A stretch of 64,000 bases of DNA from Flavobacteriaceae bacterium (GTDB lineage Bacteria > Bacteroidota > Bacteroidia > Flavobacteriales > Flavobacteriaceae): positions 62,001-126,000 of the forward strand of contig PKDY01000046.1 of NCBI GenBank assembly GCA_002862755.1. The letters are read 5' to 3'. Every line of letters begins with the position of its first letter. The first letter of the stretch is position 1. The translations under genes were made by a program, and so were the position numbers. The notes beneath the pieces are model-generated. The model worked only from the letters and a program-made list of their open reading frames with translations. It ran no database searches and had not been told where the DNA came from. Shown here in pieces: positions 60,190-64,000 of the stretch.

Positions 60190-61287
60190 TTATGCTAATT
60201 GTGGTTGTTGACCTAGTTGTTTGAGATGCTTGAAATGTGCAATAATCGCACTTCTCGTGGTCTTGTATTCATAATAAGGTAAGTTACATTCTTTAGCTGT
60301 TTGTTTGACTATTTCTGCAATTTTACCATAATGAATATGACTGATATTTGGAAAAATATGATGTTCGATTTGATGATTTAATCCACCAGTATACCAATTT
60401 ACAATCCAATTTTTTGGAGCAAAGTTAGTAGTAGTAAACAATTGATGAATGGCCCAAGTGTTTTCAATTTCTCCGGTTTCAGCTGATGGAATTGGATTCG
60501 TAGTTTCCTCTACAACATGAGCTAACTGAAAAATAATACTTAAGATTAATCCAGCTGTATAATGCATCACGAAAAAACCAATTAATACTTTCCACCAAAC
60601 AATTCCCATTACCATTGGAATTACGAGCCAAACAGAAAAATAAATAATTTTAGTAATAACTAGAGTTGTCCATAAGATTTTTGGACTTTTTAATGTGCCA
60701 TATGAAAGATTTCTCTTTAAGTAGGCACTCATTTGTTTGAAATCGGTAGTTAATGCCCAATTGAAAGTCAGTAAACCATATAAAAAAACAGAATAGTAAT
60801 GTTGGAACTTATGAAATTTATACCATTTGGCTTCATTGGTAAAACGAATAATTCTTCCTGCATCTAAATCTTCATCATGACCGGGTATATTGGTATAAGT
60901 ATGATGTAAAACATTATGTTGTACTTGCCAGTTGTATACATTTCCAGCTAAAATATAGATACTTCCTCCCATAAATTTATTTACCCAAGATTTGGTTGAA
61001 TACGATCCATGATTGCCATCGTGCATTACATTCATACCAACTCCAGCCATTCCAACACCAATAGTGATGCTTAAAAGTAAATAAACCCAAAAAGGCATTT
61101 CTAAAGAAATTAAAAAGAAATAGGGTGCTAAAAATAAAGTAAACATTATAATTGTCTTTAAATGCAACTTCCAGTTACCCGTTCTTTTTAAGTTCCTTTC
61201 TTTAAAATAATCGTTAACTCTTTTATTTAAAGTTCTGAAAAACTTAGCATTATCTGTTTTTGAGAAAATAGGGGTTTTTGTATTCAT
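60190..61287 (-). CDS. Fatty acid desaturase (acyl-CoA desaturase)
   Basis: HDGNHGSY, HNVLHHTYTNI, HQIEHHIFPNISH histidine boxes. Confidence 0.94.
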   Translation of the reverse strand: MNTKTPIFSKTDNAKFFRTLNKRVNDYFKERNLKRTGNWKLHLKTIIMFTLFLAPYFFLISLEMPFWVYLLLSITIGVGMAGVGMNVMHDGNHGSYSTKSWVNKFMGGSIYILAGNVYNWQVQHNVLHHTYTNIPGHDEDLDAGRIIRFTNEAKWYKFHKFQHYYSVFLYGLLTFNWALTTDFKQMSAYLKRNLSYGTLKSPKILWTTLVITKIIYFSVWLVIPMVMGIVWWKVLIGFFVMHYTAGLILSIIFQLAHVVEETTNPIPSAETGEIENTWAIHQLFTTTNFAPKNWIVNWYTGGLNHQIEHHIFPNISHIHYGKIAEIVKQTAKECNLPYYEYKTTRSAIIAHFKHLKQLGQQPQLA

Positions 61288-61400
61288 TTTTTTTAATCTA
61301 AAGCTTTGTTTGTGACCAAAGATAATAATTATCTCTATTAGACTTTGTATTTTAACCTAATTGTTTGTTAAAAAATGTATTTTTGCAACAAAAAAAAGCA

Positions 61401-62030
61401 ATGGAGTTAATTTTAAAATATTTCCCTAATCTTACCGAGCATCAAATGAAGCAATTTGAGATGCTAAAAGAGTTGTATGAAGATTGGAATGCCAAAATAA
61501 ATGTAATTTCAAGAAAAGATATTGAGGAGTTGTATGTAAGGCATGTGTTGCATTCTTTAGGGATAACTAAAATTTTAGAATTTAAAAAAGGAAGCAAAAT
61601 TATGGATGTAGGAACAGGAGGTGGTTTCCCTGGAATTCCTTTGGCAATTATGTATCCGGAAGTTGAATTTTATCTTATTGATGTAATTGCAAAGAAAATA
61701 AAAGTCGTTCAAGAAGTAGCAAAAGCTTTAGAATTGAAAAATGTGATTGCAGAACAAAAAAGAGCCGAATTGGTGAAATGGAATTTTGATTTTATTGTAA
61801 GTCGTGCCGTTACCAATATGCCTGATTTTGTAAAATGGGTTGCCGATAGAACGGTGAAAGATTCAAAACACGAATTAAAAAATGGAATATTGTATTTAAA
61901 AGGTGGTGATTTAACAGAAGAATTGGCAGCTTTTCCCAATGCGGTACAATATAATTTATCTGATTTTTTTGAAGAAGATTTTTTTGAAACTAAAAAAGTA
62001 GTCTATTTGCCTTTAAAACATAAGAAATAA
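61401..62030 (+). CDS. rsmG: 16S rRNA (guanine527-N7)-methyltransferase
   Basis: NAKINVISRKDIEELYVRHVLHSLGI, MDVGTGGGFPGIPLAI; start at 61401 likely. Confidence 0.95.
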   Translation: MELILKYFPNLTEHQMKQFEMLKELYEDWNAKINVISRKDIEELYVRHVLHSLGITKILEFKKGSKIMDVGTGGGFPGIPLAIMYPEVEFYLIDVIAKKIKVVQEVAKALELKNVIAEQKRAELVKWNFDFIVSRAVTNMPDFVKWVADRTVKDSKHELKNGILYLKGGDLTEELAAFPNAVQYNLSDFFEEDFFETKKVVYLPLKHKK

Positions 62031-62044
62031 GATATTTTAAATAC

Positions 62045-62077
62045 AAAAAACGCTATCGTATAAGATAGCGTTTTTTT
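62045..62077. terminator. Terminator hairpin
   Basis: AAAAAACGCTATCGTATAAGATAGCGTTTTTTT. Confidence 0.85.
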
Positions 62078-62092
62078 ATATAAATAGTTCTT

Positions 62093-63721
62093 TTAATTTC
62101 CTAAGAAAGGATATCTGTAATCTTCTGGAGTAACAAAGGTTTCTTTAATTGTTCTTGGAGAAACCCAACGTAATAAGTTTAACACAGAGCCTGCTTTGTC
62201 ATTTGTTCCAGAAGCTCTAGCGCCTCCAAAAGGTTGACAACCTACAACAGCACCAGTTGGTTTGTCGTTGATATAGAAGTTTCCTGCGCAATTTTGTAAT
62301 GCTACAGTCGCTTCTTCAATAGCAAATCTATCTGTACTAAACACGGCTCCAGTTAAAGCGTATTCAGAAGTTTCATCCACTAATTTTAGAGTTTCTGACC
62401 ATTTTGCATCTTCGTATACATAAATAGTAACTACAGGACCAAATAATTCAGTCTCCATAGTAGTATATTTTGGATTGGTAGTCAAAATAACCGTTGGTTC
62501 AATAAAATATCCTTTTGATTTGTCATAGTTACCACCAAAAATTACTTCTGCATCAGTATCTTTTTTAGCTTGATCAATGTAAGAGGTTAATTTGTCGAAA
62601 GAACCTTCGTGAATTACTGCGGTTATAAAATTTGACATATCTTCTGGAGAACCCATTTTCATTGATTTTAAATCTGTTTCCAATTGATTCTTTACAGCTG
62701 GCCACAAACTTTGTGGAATATAAACTCTAGAAGCGGCACTACATTTTTGACCTTGAAACTCAAAAGCGCCTCTTGTAATACCTGTAGTAACTTGTTTCGC
62801 ATTCGCAGATGGGTGGGCAATGATGAAATCTTTACCACCAGTTTCACCTACGATTCTAGGATAGGTTTTGTAGGTGGTAATGTTGTTCCCAATTTTAGCC
62901 CAAATATCTTTAAATACGTGGGTAGAACCCGTGAAATGAATACCTGCAAAATCTGGACTTGCTAAAATAGTATCTGTAATCATAATCGCATCACCAAAGA
63001 CAACATTGATTACACCATTTGGTAATCCAGCTTCTTTGAAAACATCTATAATTACTTTAGCAGAAAATACTTGGCTATCACTTGGTTTCCAAACGACTAC
63101 ATTCCCCATCATAGCAGCACTAGCGGGTAAGTTGGCAGCAATAGCTGTAAAGTTAAAAGGAGTAATGGCATAGATAAAACCTTCTAAGGGTCTGTGTTCT
63201 AGTCTATTCCAAGTTGAAGAATCAGAATTAGGTTGTTCCTTGTAGATTTGTGTCATGTATTCCACATTGAAACGTAGGAAATCGATTAATTCACATGCTG
63301 CATCAATTTCTGCTTGATGAATCGTTTTTGATTGTGCAATCATCGTTGCAGCATTAATTTTTGCACGGTAAGGTCCAGCAATTAATTCGGCAGCTTTTAA
63401 AAAGATGGCTGCTCTATTTTCCCATGACATGGCTGCCCATTTTTTTCTAGTTTCAAGAGCATTGTCTATAGCTTGTGTAATATGTGTTTTTTCTGCTAAA
63501 TGGTAAGTTCCTACAATATGTTGGTGGTCATGAGGAGCCGACATGTTACGGGTATTGCCTGTTTTTATTTCTTGATTACCAATGTATAACGGAACTTCAA
63601 TTTTGGAATTCCACATTTCTTTGTAAGCATTTGCAACTGCTTCTCTTTCTTTTGAGCCTACTGCATATGCTTTAACAGGTTCATTTACTGCTTTTGGAAC
63701 GTTAAAAAATCCTTTTAACAT
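62093..63721 (-). CDS. pruA: L-glutamate gamma-semialdehyde dehydrogenase
   Basis: RPLEGFIYAITPFNFTAIAANLPASAA, VGETGGKDFIIAHPSA, GAFEFQGQKCSAASRVYIP. Confidence 0.96.
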   Translation of the reverse strand: MLKGFFNVPKAVNEPVKAYAVGSKEREAVANAYKEMWNSKIEVPLYIGNQEIKTGNTRNMSAPHDHQHIVGTYHLAEKTHITQAIDNALETRKKWAAMSWENRAAIFLKAAELIAGPYRAKINAATMIAQSKTIHQAEIDAACELIDFLRFNVEYMTQIYKEQPNSDSSTWNRLEHRPLEGFIYAITPFNFTAIAANLPASAAMMGNVVVWKPSDSQVFSAKVIIDVFKEAGLPNGVINVVFGDAIMITDTILASPDFAGIHFTGSTHVFKDIWAKIGNNITTYKTYPRIVGETGGKDFIIAHPSANAKQVTTGITRGAFEFQGQKCSAASRVYIPQSLWPAVKNQLETDLKSMKMGSPEDMSNFITAVIHEGSFDKLTSYIDQAKKDTDAEVIFGGNYDKSKGYFIEPTVILTTNPKYTTMETELFGPVVTIYVYEDAKWSETLKLVDETSEYALTGAVFSTDRFAIEEATVALQNCAGNFYINDKPTGAVVGCQPFGGARASGTNDKAGSVLNLLRWVSPRTIKETFVTPEDYRYPFLGN

Positions 63722-63821
63722 AAGATATTATTTTAATGAATTAGTATATGTTGATGGGCAAATTTAAGAAAAAAATAATGGATAGTAGGCAACAATTGTT
63801 GCAGAAAAAAGAGCGCTAAAA

Positions 63822-64000
63822 TTAATTTAAGGCAAAAGGAGCACTAAACTTAAAAGTAGGAATGATTACTCTAAAACTTTTTGTAGTTGTAAAGTTAATC
63901 ATGTTGTAAAATCCTTTCATGGCTCCAATTGGAGAGGATAACAAACACCCAGAAGTATATGTGTGTGTTTCGCCTGGTTTTAAAACTGGTTTTTTTCCAA
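63822..64000 (-). CDS. apaG: ApaG family protein (C-terminal part, truncated by window edge)
   Basis: Reverse translation ...KPVLKPGETHTYTSGCLLSSPIGAMKGFYNMINFTTTKSFRVIIPTFKFSAPFALN*. Confidence 0.88.
   Translation of the reverse strand, partial: GKKPVLKPGETHTYTSGCLLSSPIGAMKGFYNMINFTTTKSFRVIIPTFKFSAPFALN

Overview
A 64 kb window of an AT-rich Bacteroidota chromosome, Flavobacterium-like by protein families and by TAnnTTTG-type promoters. Most of it is core genome: tig-clpP-clpX, asmA-like, sppA, a folK/deoxynucleoside-kinase fusion, mutS, tRNA-Gly and tRNA-Leu, S46 peptidase, waaA, galE, fabD, purT, aspartate aminotransferase, desaturase, rsmG, pruA and partial apaG. The most interesting segment is about 15.0-28.7 kb. 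It holds (i) a compact RiPP operon: a 67-aa GG-leader precursor with a Pro/Asp/Thr-rich, single-Cys core, an S8 protease, an S9 prolyl oligopeptidase and a split LanB; I saw no LanC and no transporter. (ii) An AraC/TPR membrane regulator. (iii) A cassette of two paralogous secreted 2-Cys mini-proteins, a GLPGLI protein and an outer-membrane receptor-like protein. Three copies of a 20-bp dyad, TCGAnATTCnnGAATnTCGA, tie these together. Two copies sit exactly 33 bp upstream of a TAnnTTTG box; the third sits 44 bp upstream, one helical turn further. The third promoter region (28.4 kb) leads only into an apparently non-coding ~175-nt stretch that has a stem-loop and ends in a terminator, so it is a candidate regulatory RNA. 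Other notable items: a GIY-YIG gene flanked by a duplicated tRNA-Leu 3' end broken by CCGA-N4-TCGG mini-hairpins; an intergenic array with AGC phased at multiples of 7 bp (mostly 21 bp) after pldA; and an identical activator-like site with identical spacing in the yceI and pirin promoters. No homology search was run. Product names come from reading translated motifs.
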